From the NCBI RefSeq assembly GCF_002019595.1, contig NZ_KV917369.1, positions 2,504,417 to 2,568,416 of the forward strand: 64,000 nt of DNA. Direction: 5' to 3'. Below the pieces are notes generated by a model, which saw only the letters and a list, made by a program, of their open reading frames with translations, made no database searches and was not told the DNA's origin. Source of the DNA: Priestia abyssalis (GTDB taxonomy: Bacteria; Bacillota; Bacilli; Bacillales; Bacillaceae_H). Position 1 is the first letter of the stretch. Every line of letters starts with the position of its first letter. The position numbers and the translations under genes were made by a program. Below, in pieces: positions 24,420-33,758 of this stretch.

Positions 24420-24605
24420 TTGCCAATATGTTAGGTAATTAAAAGATTCCAAGAAACACTCGAATCAAAATGTTTGGCTGAAATGAAGTGAAAAGACGGC
24501 CTCTTTTCATGGTCTCATTATAGCCGGGCAAACACGAGCACGCATTAAGAATGGCTTTATCCTCATTCTTTTTCGCGATGCCTGTTTTGCTCGGCTTTTT
24601 TCTGC
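24420..24605 (+). promoter_or_regulatory. Structured leader and attenuator candidate before nhaC
   Basis: Hairpin A: TGAAAAGA / TCTTTTCA (24488-24508). Hairpin B: outer stem AGCCGGGCAAACA (24522-24534) with TGTTTTGCTCGGCT (24583-24596), inner stem AAGAATG / CATTCTT (24547-24570), followed by TTTTTTCTGCTCT. A large terminator-type structure about 90-160 bases before the gene fits transcription attenuation by a riboswitch or leader RNA. No known riboswitch consensus is recognised. Confidence 0.5.
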
Positions 24606-24759
24606 TCTAATGTTTTAAAATACAGTAGTCGGCAGTGAGACAAGATCCAGTCTGTATCCCATTGGAAAGGTGGTGATAAAAAGGGATTCATAAATGGCTA
24701 TGGCACATGTTTCCTACATATTGACGAAAAAACGGAATAATTCAAAGGGGGAAGATGAA

Positions 24760-26184
24760 TTGGACACGACGAAAAAAGACGTTTCTTTTGGTTTGGCCTT
24801 GCTGCCTTTAGTAGGGATGATGACAGCCATGGCAGTCACGATTATCGTGTTTGAAGGAAGCCCGCACGTTCCTCTCATCCTCGGATCGCTGATTGCTGCG
24901 TTTATTGCCTGGAGGCTCGGCTATAATTGGAAAACGATTGAAGATGGAATGTACAAAGGGATTCTCCTCGTTTTACCCGCTGTTCTTATTCTGATCGTTG
25001 TTGGGATGATTATCGGTTCATGGATTGGCGGCGGAGTCATAGCATCCATGACCTATTATGGATTAAAGCTATTATCTCCTACGTACTTTTTGGTAGCAAT
25101 CGCATTGATTTGTGCCGTGGTATCATTGGCAATCGGAAGTTCTTGGTCTACGATGGCCACAATTGGGGTCGCTGGAATGGGAATTGGCATGAGCATGGGT
25201 ATTCCTGCACCGATGATTGCCGGAGCCGTCATATCCGGTTCCTATTTCGGAGACAAAATGTCACCGTTATCCGACACGACGCTTCTTGCTTCAGGGTTAT
25301 CGGGTGCCAACTTATTTGACCATATTCGCCATATGGTGTATACGACCCTTCCAGGACTGGTTATTGCGCTCGGCGTTTATTGGTATCTAGGAAGAGGATT
25401 CACTTCTGATACGGTTGATGCCGGAGAAATCGACAAGGTGTTGAATACGCTGCAGGATCAATTTATTGTCTCGCCATGGCTTCTATTGATTCCGGCATTT
25501 GTCATTTTTCTTGTCTCCCGTAAGGTACCGGCTCTTCCAGCCCTCATCATAGGCGTTATTTTAGGTTCCTTGGCACATGTATTTGTACAGGGAGGTTCCG
25601 CGGCGGATGCCGTTACAACACTGCAAGGCGGCTTTAGTCTCGAATCAGGCAATGAGATGGTCGATCAGCTGCTCAATCGCGGCGGAATTGACGGGATGAT
25701 GTATACCATTTCTCTTATTCTAGTTGCTGCCGTTTTTGGCGGTGTGATGGAGAACACGGGAATGCTGGAAGCCATCGTCAAACAAATTTTAAAACTCGTC
25801 AAATCAGACGGCGGATTATTGGCTTCTACCGTTGTGACATCTTTCTTTTCCAATGTCGCATCAGCTGACCAGTATTTGTCCATTGTGGTACCATCCCGTA
25901 TGTATTCAAAAGCGTATCAAGATCGAAAACTGCATCCAAAGAACCTTTCCCGTGCTTTAGAAGACGGCGGAACCATTACATCCGTCTTTGTTCCATGGAA
26001 CACCTGCGCTATCTTCATATTTGGGACATTAGGTGTTTCTACGTTTGCTTATGCGCCTTATGCCATCTTAAACTTTTCGGTTCCGATTATTTCTATTATC
26101 TTCTCACTGATTGGTTTCTCGGTTGTCAAACTGTCTGACAGTGAAGCAAAGCGCCTTCAAAAAGGTGTGGAAGACGCCATTTAA
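24760..26184 (+). CDS. nhaC: Na+/H+ antiporter, NhaC family
   Basis: 474 residues from a TTG start (AAAGGGG nine bases upstream) giving the usual family N-terminus KKDVSFGLALLPLVGMMTAM; an ATG at 24694 would add 22 residues. About 12 hydrophobic segments; GAVISGSYFGDKMSPLSDTT is the NhaC core motif. It exchanges Na+ for protons; some relatives carry malate or amino acids, so the substrate is not certain. A structured leader precedes it. Confidence 0.88.
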   Translation: MDTTKKDVSFGLALLPLVGMMTAMAVTIIVFEGSPHVPLILGSLIAAFIAWRLGYNWKTIEDGMYKGILLVLPAVLILIVVGMIIGSWIGGGVIASMTYYGLKLLSPTYFLVAIALICAVVSLAIGSSWSTMATIGVAGMGIGMSMGIPAPMIAGAVISGSYFGDKMSPLSDTTLLASGLSGANLFDHIRHMVYTTLPGLVIALGVYWYLGRGFTSDTVDAGEIDKVLNTLQDQFIVSPWLLLIPAFVIFLVSRKVPALPALIIGVILGSLAHVFVQGGSAADAVTTLQGGFSLESGNEMVDQLLNRGGIDGMMYTISLILVAAVFGGVMENTGMLEAIVKQILKLVKSDGGLLASTVVTSFFSNVASADQYLSIVVPSRMYSKAYQDRKLHPKNLSRALEDGGTITSVFVPWNTCAIFIFGTLGVSTFAYAPYAILNFSVPIISIIFSLIGFSVVKLSDSEAKRLQKGVEDAI

Positions 26185-26189
26185 AAATG

Positions 26190-26230
26190 AAAAAACAGAC
26201 GGTCGCGGGTTTCCCGACAGTCTGTTTTTT
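26190..26230. terminator. Bidirectional terminator between nhaC and ndk
   Basis: AAAAAACAGAC / GTCTGTTTTTT with an inner CGGG-TTT-CCCG hairpin. Confidence 0.9.
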
Positions 26231-26241
26231 GTTTAAATTCA

Positions 26242-26703
26242 TTAAACACTTCTGCGTTCTTCAAAAGGATAATCATCGTCCGCTAAACGTTTTTTCAGCG
26301 GCTCAAAGAAATTTTCGATTTCCCGTTCGGCGCTTAATAGCGAATCGGAGCCATGAATGACGTTTTCCGCCTTGGAGCAAGCGAAATCACCGCGAATGGT
26401 TCCAGGCATTGCTTCAGTCGGACTCGTTTTTCCAATCATCAGGCGCGATACTTCAATAATATTTTCTCCTTCCCATACCATCGCAAATACAGGACCGGAT
26501 GTAATGAAGTCCACTAATTCTCCGAAAAACGGTTTATCTTGATGTTCCATGTAGTGAAATTCTGCTTTAGCCCGATCTACCGTCATAAGCTCCGCATTTA
26601 ACATACTGAAACCCTTTTGTTCAAAGCGCCTGATGATTTCTCCAATCAATCCTCGTTTTACTCCATCAGGCTTTACCATTATAAATGTACGCTGCATTGG
26701 CAT
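26242..26703 (-). CDS. ndk: Nucleoside diphosphate kinase
   Basis: 153 residues. Ndk balances NTP pools by phospho-histidine transfer. [41 protein letters not shown] and the active-site [16 protein letters not shown] (catalytic His) are present. The tail [17 protein letters not shown] and the segment FACSKAEN differ somewhat from the usual Bacillus enzyme, and the location beside nhaC is not the usual menaquinone neighbourhood, so it may be a paralogue. Ribosome site GAGGTGATTGT. Confidence 0.93.
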   Translation of the reverse strand: MPMQRTFIMVKPDGVKRGLIGEIIRRFEQKGFSMLNAELMTVDRAKAEFHYMEHQDKPFFGELVDFITSGPVFAMVWEGENIIEVSRLMIGKTSPTEAMPGTIRGDFACSKAENVIHGSDSLLSAEREIENFFEPLKKRLADDDYPFEERRSV

Positions 26704-27132
26704 ACAATCACCTCTTCATAACATCATTAATGTTTCCCTTTTTGATACAGCCGCTTTCATTCAAATCGAATATCCTTCACCCGTTATGAAAGGAAACGGC
26801 TTTGCAGTATCCATTATGGAAAAATTATTCCGTTTTTATAACACGTTCAATGAAAACGGCGAAAAAAAGACATTTTTACCAAAGATCGGTACAATACACA
26901 TGACGAGCTTGAGGTTCATATGTTTAAATGGAGAAAGGAGAGTGGCCAAATGTACGGTTTATCGTACGGGATGTTGCATACAGTATGTCCCTTTTATCAG
27001 CCCATTTCATATCTCTGGTGTTGTTTTCCATATGCTCGTGACAGAAAAATCATGACTGTTGCTTCCCGACAGGAGCCTTTTCAAGGAGATGTTTCTTCTA
27101 TAAACATGAATGTCGGCAAGGAAGTGGACCAA
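26704..27132. other. Intergenic region upstream of a hypothetical gene
   Basis: No clear gene. The frame of the next gene stays open back to 26920, and AAAGGAG lies nine bases before an ATG at 26950, so a longer product is possible, but the extra sequence does not look protein-like. Confidence 0.4.
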
Positions 27133-27450
27133 ATGTCTGAATGGGTTTATAACATCAGTTATGAAGAAATATTGGCCTCTTATCTCGATCTTTACGGCAG
27201 AAGAAGGCATCGCATTTCTTTGCTTGTGATGTATCCGAATACGATGGGAAAAGAGTGGAAACCGCTGCTGAAAGCTTGCGCCCTTCAAGCATCAAAGGCG
27301 GCTAACGTTGTCATTGAACCATGGATGTGGCAAGACCCTCAGCTTGTTCTGGCAATTTGTAAGCCTGTTGCGATTGCCGCTTTTTTGCAATGTTTGCCTC
27401 CGGAACTTCAAAGCCAAATGACAGTGGAAGTCATTTATCGCAGACGATGA
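27133..27450 (+). CDS. Hypothetical protein, 105 aa
   Basis: Start MSEWVYNISYEEILASYLDL is chosen for AAGGAAGTGG upstream; the frame could begin at 26950 and add 61 residues. Contains LYGRRRHRISLLVMYPNTMG and a hydrophobic middle, VLAICKPVAIAAFLQCLPPE. No family recognised. Short distance to the helicase gene, but a terminator separates them. Confidence 0.5.
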   Translation: MSEWVYNISYEEILASYLDLYGRRRHRISLLVMYPNTMGKEWKPLLKACALQASKAANVVIEPWMWQDPQLVLAICKPVAIAAFLQCLPPELQSQMTVEVIYRRR

Positions 27451-27473
27451 AAACAAAACAGCGGAAAACAACC

Positions 27474-27506
27474 AAAACATTTTCCTGCCTGGGAGAATGT
27501 TTTTTA
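27474..27506 (+). terminator. Terminator before the helicase gene
   Basis: AACATTTTCC / GGAGAATGTT with one wobble pair, then TTTTTATTT. Confidence 0.7.
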
Positions 27507-27563
27507 TTTGGGTAAGTTAAACATACAAACAGATAGATGGATGTAGAACAAAGGAGATTTTTG

Positions 27564-30173
27564 ATGACTGAATGGATGAATCTTTATCCTCATGCGGTGG
27601 AACAGACGAAAATGAAACTGGCGGAAGACCTGGATCGGTATTTGGAAGAGAAAGAAAAGATACCCTCATATGAACAGTTTTTGGCTGACCGAAAGCATTA
27701 TATTGAACAAATTTGGATGAATGTATGGTTGAATGCGGTCACAAACGATGTATCAAAAGCCGGAAAAAAGGCGTATTTAAAGGAAGCTGGCTATGAGGTG
27801 GAAGGCGTTGACCGAAAACTGATCAATCAGCTGTTTCGAAATGAAATGAGAACATACCAGCCTTTTGATGCCATACAGTGGTTAAACGATACCTTCAGCA
27901 GTAATCAAAGCGAGTGGCAGGACCGGTATGAAAAGCGAAGAGCGCATTTTCTGAAACAGGAAAAAGAAAGAAAGCTTTTAGAAAAAAGGGCCGATGTGAA
28001 GAAAAGACTGATTAAATCCGCTTTGAAGTCAATCAAGCGGTACCATCTCACGTTGTATCTATATGTCAGATATTACGTCGCCTGCCAATTAGCTAATGAT
28101 GTCAAGAAAAAATTAAACAACCCGGTCATCGATATACATAAGCTGGAGGAAATGTTAAAGGGAGAAGTGGATTTCGATTTAGCTTCCTCCAACCCTTATC
28201 TTTATCCGACTGTCGCTGCGTTTCTTCAGGAATTGCCCGGAACTTCCGATAAAGTCTCTCTTCACTGGGACCGCAGACATTATGAATATGAAACGTATTA
28301 TTATGAATACGAACGGCTCATTACCTATTATTTATGTGAATTTGTGCCGAAATGGGCCATCCACCAATTGCCTCAGCCTTTGTTGAGCGATTTTCATCAA
28401 ACATACGGTGAGCCTTTAACAGTCGAGAAGCTAACGGACATCATGATTGAACCGCTGTTTGAGATTGTAAACGAGTATTTCTCGCGCATCCAATTAGAGT
28501 ATGTTCGGGATCTTATCCAGCTCGCGGACATTCCGTTTGACTTGACAGCGCATCAAGAGATTTACGAACGTCAGCTTGTCGAGCAAGAACGGAAGAAGGC
28601 GGAGATATCAGCCGAAATTGAACGAAAAAAAGCCGAGGAAGCCCGCATGATCGAGGAACTGTTCGGACGCGAATACAGTCCTCCCGCAGGTCGGAATATC
28701 CAGTATGTGCTTCACATCGGCGAGACGAATACCGGAAAAACGTATGAGGCGCTCAAAAGAATGAAAGAAGCAAAGAGCGGATTGTATTTAGCCCCGCTTC
28801 GCTTGCTGGCCCTTGAAGTATATGAAAAGTTGAATACAGAAGGCATTCCCTGTTCGTTAAAAACGGGGGAAGAAGAAAAAACAGTCGAGGGAGCGGCACA
28901 TATCTCCTGCACGGTTGAAATGTTTCATGAAAAAGATTTTTATGAAGTCGTAGTCATTGATGAAGCACAAATGATCGCGGATAAAGACCGGGGGTTTTCA
29001 TGGTATCGAGCGATGACAAAAGCGAATGCGCAGGAAGTTCATATCATCGGCAGCCGAAATTCGAAAAACATGATTACTCAGCTGCTTGGTCATTCCCGCG
29101 TCGACATCCGTGAGTATCGCCGTGACATCCCGCTTCAAGTGGAAACGAAAGCGTTTGAGATGAGCGGGGCTGCACAAGGGGATGCACTCGTATGCTTTTC
29201 GCGAAGACGTGTATTGGAGGTCGCATCGGGTCTGCAAAGCAGCGGCCAATCTGTCAGCATGATTTACGGCAGTATGCCGCCGGAAACGAGAAAAAAACAA
29301 ATTCAGCGGTTCATCAACGGAGAAACAACCGTCATTGTTTCAACTGATGCGATCGGTATGGGGCTGAATTTACCGATTCGCCGCATCGTCTTCCTCGAAA
29401 ATGAGAAATTTGACGGGATGACAAGACGGCGGTTAACGTCACAGGAAGTAAAGCAAATTGCGGGGCGTGCCGGCCGAAAAGGACTGTACAATGTAGGAAA
29501 AGTCGCTTTTTCAAGAGATATCGCCCTCATGACCCGACTGCTTCAGCAAGAAGACGAACCCATTTCGACGTTTACGATTGCACCGACAAACGCCGTCCTT
29601 CAACGTTTTCAAAAATATGCCCGGACGCTCGGTACGTTTTTTGAACTTTGGGAGAAATTTGAAAGTCCAATCGGAACAAAAAAAGCCGCTCTGACAGAGG
29701 AACAGGAACTATATCATCTTATTCGCGGCACCGAAATGGAAGCGCGCCTTTCCGTGATCGATCTTTACGGGTTTTTGCATCTTCCGTTTTCTGCCCATGA
29801 ACCGCGTCTTGTGGCGCAATGGCAAGATACGATGATGGCGATTGTCCGCAAACAGGAATTGCCGGATCCGCTCATCAAAAAAGGCAGTCTTGAGGAACTG
29901 GAACTTTCTTATAAAGCGGCTGGTCTGCATCTTTTATTTTTATACCGGTTAGATAGACGCACCGAAGCTCTTTACTGGGAACGGATACGGGACGAAATCA
30001 GCGACGATATCCATGAAATCTTAAAAACTGGCGTGAAACCGTTACAGAGAATATGCAGAAAATGCGGAGAAGGCTTACCATGGGAGTTTCCGTTTCATCT
30101 ATGCCATGATTGTCACGCCTCGCGTTATGGGAGAAAACATGCAGATGACTCCGATGACGATATGGTTGAATAG
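27564..30173 (+). CDS. Suv3-like superfamily 2 helicase with C-terminal zinc ribbon
   Basis: 869 residues from MTEWMNLYPHAVEQ (AAAGGAG seven bases upstream). The first 370 residues are an unrecognised, mostly helical, charged region. The helicase core has Walker A GETNTGKTYEAL (about 386), motif II VIDEAQMI (about 462), motif IV/V region GSMPPETRKKQIQRF and VIVSTDAIGMGLNLP, and motif VI QIAGRAGRKG (about 630). These are the Suv3/SKI2-like signatures (GxTNxGKT, DEAQ). The end has CRKCGEGLPWEFPFHLCHDC, a zinc ribbon. Suv3 helicases unwind RNA or hybrids; the bacterial target is not known to me. Confidence 0.85.
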   Translation: MTEWMNLYPHAVEQTKMKLAEDLDRYLEEKEKIPSYEQFLADRKHYIEQIWMNVWLNAVTNDVSKAGKKAYLKEAGYEVEGVDRKLINQLFRNEMRTYQPFDAIQWLNDTFSSNQSEWQDRYEKRRAHFLKQEKERKLLEKRADVKKRLIKSALKSIKRYHLTLYLYVRYYVACQLANDVKKKLNNPVIDIHKLEEMLKGEVDFDLASSNPYLYPTVAAFLQELPGTSDKVSLHWDRRHYEYETYYYEYERLITYYLCEFVPKWAIHQLPQPLLSDFHQTYGEPLTVEKLTDIMIEPLFEIVNEYFSRIQLEYVRDLIQLADIPFDLTAHQEIYERQLVEQERKKAEISAEIERKKAEEARMIEELFGREYSPPAGRNIQYVLHIGETNTGKTYEALKRMKEAKSGLYLAPLRLLALEVYEKLNTEGIPCSLKTGEEEKTVEGAAHISCTVEMFHEKDFYEVVVIDEAQMIADKDRGFSWYRAMTKANAQEVHIIGSRNSKNMITQLLGHSRVDIREYRRDIPLQVETKAFEMSGAAQGDALVCFSRRRVLEVASGLQSSGQSVSMIYGSMPPETRKKQIQRFINGETTVIVSTDAIGMGLNLPIRRIVFLENEKFDGMTRRRLTSQEVKQIAGRAGRKGLYNVGKVAFSRDIALMTRLLQQEDEPISTFTIAPTNAVLQRFQKYARTLGTFFELWEKFESPIGTKKAALTEEQELYHLIRGTEMEARLSVIDLYGFLHLPFSAHEPRLVAQWQDTMMAIVRKQELPDPLIKKGSLEELELSYKAAGLHLLFLYRLDRRTEALYWERIRDEISDDIHEILKTGVKPLQRICRKCGEGLPWEFPFHLCHDCHASRYGRKHADDSDDDMVE

Positions 30174-30285
30174 GAATCGATGAGGAATACTTGCTTATCT
30201 TGAAAGTATAAGCAGATAAAGAGGATTATTGCTGAACATGTGGTATGATATTTTTCATATTATGAATGAAAAATGAGGTGTAACG

Positions 30286-31017
30286 ATGAAAATTGAAGTA
30301 TGGTCAGATTTTGCCTGCCCATTTTGTTATATTGGAAAACGTCGTTTGGAGGAAGCACTGGAGAAATTCCCGCATCGAGATCAAGTAGAAGTAGTGTTCA
30401 AAAGCTTTGAATTGGATCCTCATGCAAGCCGGGATATAGACCTTTCCATCCATGAAATCATCGCGAAAAAGTACGGCATGCCGGTTGAACAGGCGAAACA
30501 AATGAACGACGGCATCGCACAGCAAGCCGCAGCGGTCGGGTTGGATTTTCAATTTGAGACGCTGATCCGCACAAATACATTCGATGCGCACCGTTTAGCT
30601 AAGTTTGCAGAAGCAAAAGGAAAAGATGCGGAAGTGACAGAGCGGTTGCTGAAAGCTTATTTTACGGATTCGAAGCATCTCGGTGACCACGAGACGTTAA
30701 CAGACCTTGCAGTAGAAGCGGGACTGGACCGAAATGAAGTGGAAGCCGTCTTACAAGGAAGTGATTACGAGGCAGCCGTTCGAGGGGAAGAGGCCCAAGC
30801 TCAACAAATCGGTGTGCAAGGCGTACCGTTCTTCGTCTTAAACAACAAATATGCGATATCCGGAGCGCAGCCGTCTGAAGTATTCGCGGGCGCACTACAA
30901 AAAGTATGGGAAGAAGAAAATGAGAAACCTGCATTACAATCCCTATCACCGACAAACGATCAAGGGGCCGTTTGTACAGAAGATGGATGCGAAGTTCCGG
31001 ATTTTAACAAACAGTAA
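30286..31017 (+). CDS. DsbA-family (FrnE/YwbO-like) oxidoreductase
   Basis: 243 residues, no signal peptide, so cytoplasmic. Thioredoxin fold with active site CPFC in EVWSDFACPFCYIGKRRLEE, the helical insert, and the cis-Pro segment GVQGVPFFVLNNKYAISGAQ. FrnE-type proteins are dithiol oxidoreductases/isomerases. The C-terminus adds two Cys (VCTEDGCEVP). Ribosome site GAGGTGTAACG. Confidence 0.9.
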   Translation: MKIEVWSDFACPFCYIGKRRLEEALEKFPHRDQVEVVFKSFELDPHASRDIDLSIHEIIAKKYGMPVEQAKQMNDGIAQQAAAVGLDFQFETLIRTNTFDAHRLAKFAEAKGKDAEVTERLLKAYFTDSKHLGDHETLTDLAVEAGLDRNEVEAVLQGSDYEAAVRGEEAQAQQIGVQGVPFFVLNNKYAISGAQPSEVFAGALQKVWEEENEKPALQSLSPTNDQGAVCTEDGCEVPDFNKQ

Positions 31018-31022
31018 TAGCG

Positions 31023-31280
31023 ACAGAAAAAAGACACTGGACATATAACAATAGTATGACCGCAGCAGTGGGAGAAGGTAGTCCGTATAAGTGTGGACAA
31101 GTTTTACAGATAAAAAATGTATCAATCCCGAATCCTAAAGAAATTTTAGTTGTCGTAGTAGACGAAGTAAAGGGGTTTCCTCAAAACAAACTAAATTTGC
31201 ATGAAAAGGCTTTTGAAGCATTAGGTTCTAAGACAAGTGTTGGAACGATTAAAATCGAGATTACATCTGTTTTACATTAA
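31023..31280 (+). pseudogene. 5'-truncated barwin/expansin-like (double-psi barrel) domain
   Basis: The frame reads HWTYNNSMTAAVGEGSPYKC then GQVLQIKNVS, ILVVVVDEV, NLHEKAFEAL and GTIKIEI. This is the order of a DPBB domain (CG.v..v.n, D-c, LdLs..aF..l, G.i.v.w). There is no signal peptide, no ribosome site at the ATG (31056), and the DRCxxC motif has become DEVKGF. It is probably the end of a lost secreted protein. Confidence 0.5.
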
Positions 31281-31313
31281 AAATTATCAGCTTTTTTGCT
31301 TAACTAACCAATA

Positions 31314-31345
31314 AAAAAACTCCAGTAACTGTACTGGAGTTTTTT
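31314..31345. terminator. Bidirectional terminator
   Basis: AAAAAACTCCAGTA / TACTGGAGTTTTTT, perfect 14-base arms, four-base loop. Confidence 0.92.
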
Positions 31346-31366
31346 AGGCGGATGCCTTTGATCAAG

Positions 31367-31585
31367 TCATCCCTTATAACCGCAGAAAGTACATGCACCA
31401 ATGATGATTAATAAAATAAACAACACTACGATGATGGCGAAACTATGACATCCATGATGGTGTCCGCCATACCCATAAACAGGAGCTGTGCATCCATAAA
31501 CAGGAGCTGTATATCCGTGAGACATGATAGGTGAGAAAGGAACATTCTCTCCAGAAGGAAATGGTGCATTTACGTTATTATTCAT
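31367..31585 (-). CDS. YjcZ-type small sporulation protein
   Basis: 72 residues from MNNNVNAPFPSGENV (GGGAGG eight bases upstream). A Pro/Gly/Tyr-rich N-terminus with a tandem duplication (TAPVYGC-TAPVYGY) and GGHHHGCHSFAIIVVLFILL, ending IIIGACTFCGYKG. The SFA-IVVLFILLIIIGA helix is the signature of YjcZ-family spore membrane peptides; the N-terminal repeat recalls spore-coat proteins. Confidence 0.8.
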   Translation of the reverse strand: MNNNVNAPFPSGENVPFSPIMSHGYTAPVYGCTAPVYGYGGHHHGCHSFAIIVVLFILLIIIGACTFCGYKG

Positions 31586-31639
31586 TTTCATATCCTCCCT
31601 TCGTTTGTAAAGCTCTGTGATGGTGACTAGCCATTTCAC

Positions 31640-31989
31640 AAGCGTTATAGAGTATTAATATGTTACAACTTCCTTATATGAAGCTTATTCGCAGCCTAAA
31701 TTACCATTTGCTAACGACAGATAATCCTTGATTATGTTAACGATAAGAGCGCTAGGTATCTAAAAGATTGGCCAACAATCCATAAAACAAGTGAAACTCC
31801 TTGATATTCAAGGAGTTTTCAAATTTATATCTAAGTAATTAACATTTGTGAAGATGCAGGAAAATAAAGCTATGGACTTGTTCTTCCACTATATCTGTGT
31901 CTATGAGGGTTAGTTCCGTTTACAGTGATAACACCGCTAAATTCATAATAATGACCGCCTCCAGAAAGGGGAATGGCTTTAACCCTTAC
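31640..31989. other. Intergenic region with hairpin
   Basis: No gene. A perfect hairpin at 31793-31819 (GAAACTCCTTGA / TCAAGGAGTTTTC, loop TAT) may end a leftward transcript. Confidence 0.5.
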
Positions 31990-32595
31990 TTAGTAATTTC
32001 CAATATACTTAATTGAGTGAATATGTGTTTTGGTTAGATCAATGACTTCTTGGATGAATTCTTCTTGGGTTACTTTGAAGCCATTTTGGATCCAATTCTG
32101 AAGGAGTCCGTAAAAGCCATAGGCTGTATAATGTTTAAAGTAATCCATATTGACTGGAATATTGTTGATGGTTTCGAAAATAAATTGTTCCTTATAGATT
32201 TTTAAGATCGTTTGAGGGAATTGTGTATGTAATCCGGGCAGCGTATCATCGTAGTTAATGAGTGCAAAAAAATCCCGATTTTGATAAATATAAGAAACGA
32301 TATTAAAAGACGGTGCATTTAGCTTGGCTGTATATATTTTGTGACCAGGTGTATATGGTTTTCCTACTGAAGCTTCTAATCCTTGAAGCATGGAAACAAG
32401 TAAATCTTCAGCTAATTCAATTTTATCTGTGTAATGGATATAAAAAGTACTGCGATTATAGGCGGCATAATCGACAATGTTTTTTACAGTAACGGAATGG
32501 TACCCCTTCTCTTTTATGAGTTCAATCAATGCTTGCTTTAAATGTTCTTTTGTTCGATTTTGTCGTTGAGATGATGTATGTTGGTCGTTATTCAT
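31990..32595 (-). CDS. TetR-family regulator
   Basis: 201 residues. N-terminal helix-turn-helix: TKEHLKQALIELIKEKGYHS then VTVKNIVDYAAYNRSTFYIH, typical TetR. The C-terminal ligand domain matches the DUF/TetR_C_33-like group. Ribosome site GGTGGAGG. Divergent from a short-chain dehydrogenase, with a palindrome between; the regulator probably controls that dehydrogenase and itself. Confidence 0.88.
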   Translation of the reverse strand: MNNDQHTSSQRQNRTKEHLKQALIELIKEKGYHSVTVKNIVDYAAYNRSTFYIHYTDKIELAEDLLVSMLQGLEASVGKPYTPGHKIYTAKLNAPSFNIVSYIYQNRDFFALINYDDTLPGLHTQFPQTILKIYKEQFIFETINNIPVNMDYFKHYTAYGFYGLLQNWIQNGFKVTQEEFIQEVIDLTKTHIHSIKYIGNY

Positions 32596-32628
32596 GAAAA
32601 AACCTCCACCAGAATAGACAGATTCATC

Positions 32629-32655
32629 AGAAGTGTCTAGTTAATAGACACTTCT
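32629..32655. promoter_or_regulatory. Operator-like palindrome between TetR and SDR genes
   Basis: AGAAGTGTCTA / TAGACACTTCT, perfect 11-base arms, five-base centre. It lies 34 bases from the tetR start and 130 from the dehydrogenase start. Confidence 0.7.
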
Positions 32656-32784
32656 TAATATCTTAATGATTGTTAAATAAGGGCAAAGTAGTACAATTAA
32701 ATTGTAAACAAAATAGTACAGATATTAAATCGGTCTAGTACTTTTCTCTTAAAGAAATTTTACTAATAGGAGGAGGATTTGGGA

Positions 32785-33522
32785 ATGGGAAAATTACAAG
32801 ATAAAGTAGCCGTGATTACTGGAGGAGCATCTGGTATTGGGGCAGCAACTGCACGTTTATTCGTTTCAGAAGGAGCCAAAGTGGTTCTTGTTGATTTAAA
32901 TGAGGAAAAAGGAAAAACTTTTGAGAAAGAATTGAAAGCGCTTAATGCTGAAGCTTTTTTTATAAAAGCAAATATTACAAGTGAAGAAGAAGTGGCAAAT
33001 ATCTTTAAACAAACAATTGAAACTTTCGGCAAGGTGGACGTTGTCTTCAACAATGCAGGGATCGGTCGTGTTCATCCATCACATGAATTAGAATACTCAG
33101 AATGGCGCAATACCGTAAATGTTGACTTAGATGGTGTCTTCTTAGTAGCGCGTGAATCCATTCGCGAAATGTTAAAAACAGGCGGCGGTACGATTGTGAA
33201 TACGGCATCTATGTACGGTTGGGTTGGCTCACCTGGTTCAGCAGCCTATAACGCAGCAAAAGGCGGCGTAGTTAACTTAACTCGCTCACTTGCACTTGAA
33301 TACGCAGAACAAAATATTCGTATTAATGCATTATGCCCTGGTTTTATTGATACACCGATTATACCTGAAGAAAGCAAGCAAGCTTTAGCTGCAGCCACAC
33401 CGTTAAAACGTCTTGGTAAACCGGAGGAAATGGCAAAAGCAGTATTATTCATGGCTTCAGATGATTCTTCATTCATGACTGGCAATAGCTTAATCGTTGA
33501 TGGTGGGTATACGGCACAATAA
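32785..33522 (+). CDS. Short-chain dehydrogenase/reductase (SDR)
   Basis: 245 residues from MGKLQDKVAVITGG (AGGAGGAGG eight bases upstream; an in-frame TTG is two codons earlier). Classical SDR: TGGASGIG nucleotide-binding loop, NNAG, catalytic Ser in NTASMYG, and YNAAK, with PG segment and C-terminal GNSLIVDGGYTAQ. The acidic residue after strand 2 (VLVDLNEEK) favours NAD. Substrate unknown. Likely the target of the divergent TetR regulator. Confidence 0.92.
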   Translation: MGKLQDKVAVITGGASGIGAATARLFVSEGAKVVLVDLNEEKGKTFEKELKALNAEAFFIKANITSEEEVANIFKQTIETFGKVDVVFNNAGIGRVHPSHELEYSEWRNTVNVDLDGVFLVARESIREMLKTGGGTIVNTASMYGWVGSPGSAAYNAAKGGVVNLTRSLALEYAEQNIRINALCPGFIDTPIIPEESKQALAAATPLKRLGKPEEMAKAVLFMASDDSSFMTGNSLIVDGGYTAQ

Positions 33523-33758
33523 TAAATTAAGGGGACGAATCTTTTGTTTCAAGTTTGAAACAGTGAATGGTTCTTGTTTGCAGGATTACTTATACCAATT
33601 GGGCGATAAGCAGGAAACCATGACTTTCACCTCTATATACCTTTAATGAGAGATAGTTTAATTAAAAACAATTTAAGGATATCTAAGCATACGTTATTTA
33701 TTGTTTCCTACGGATCTTCCCTTAGACCTAGAAACAAAAATAAAGGAGGACATTTTCC

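Noticed and set aside
24420..24605. Lysine riboswitch before the nhaC-type gene
   Set aside because: The conserved L-box segments were not found.
31480..31535. Tandem repeat of about 21 bases as a possible minisatellite or CRISPR-like unit
   Set aside because: It is two coding repeats (TAPVYG) inside the YjcZ-type gene; only two copies, no spacers.
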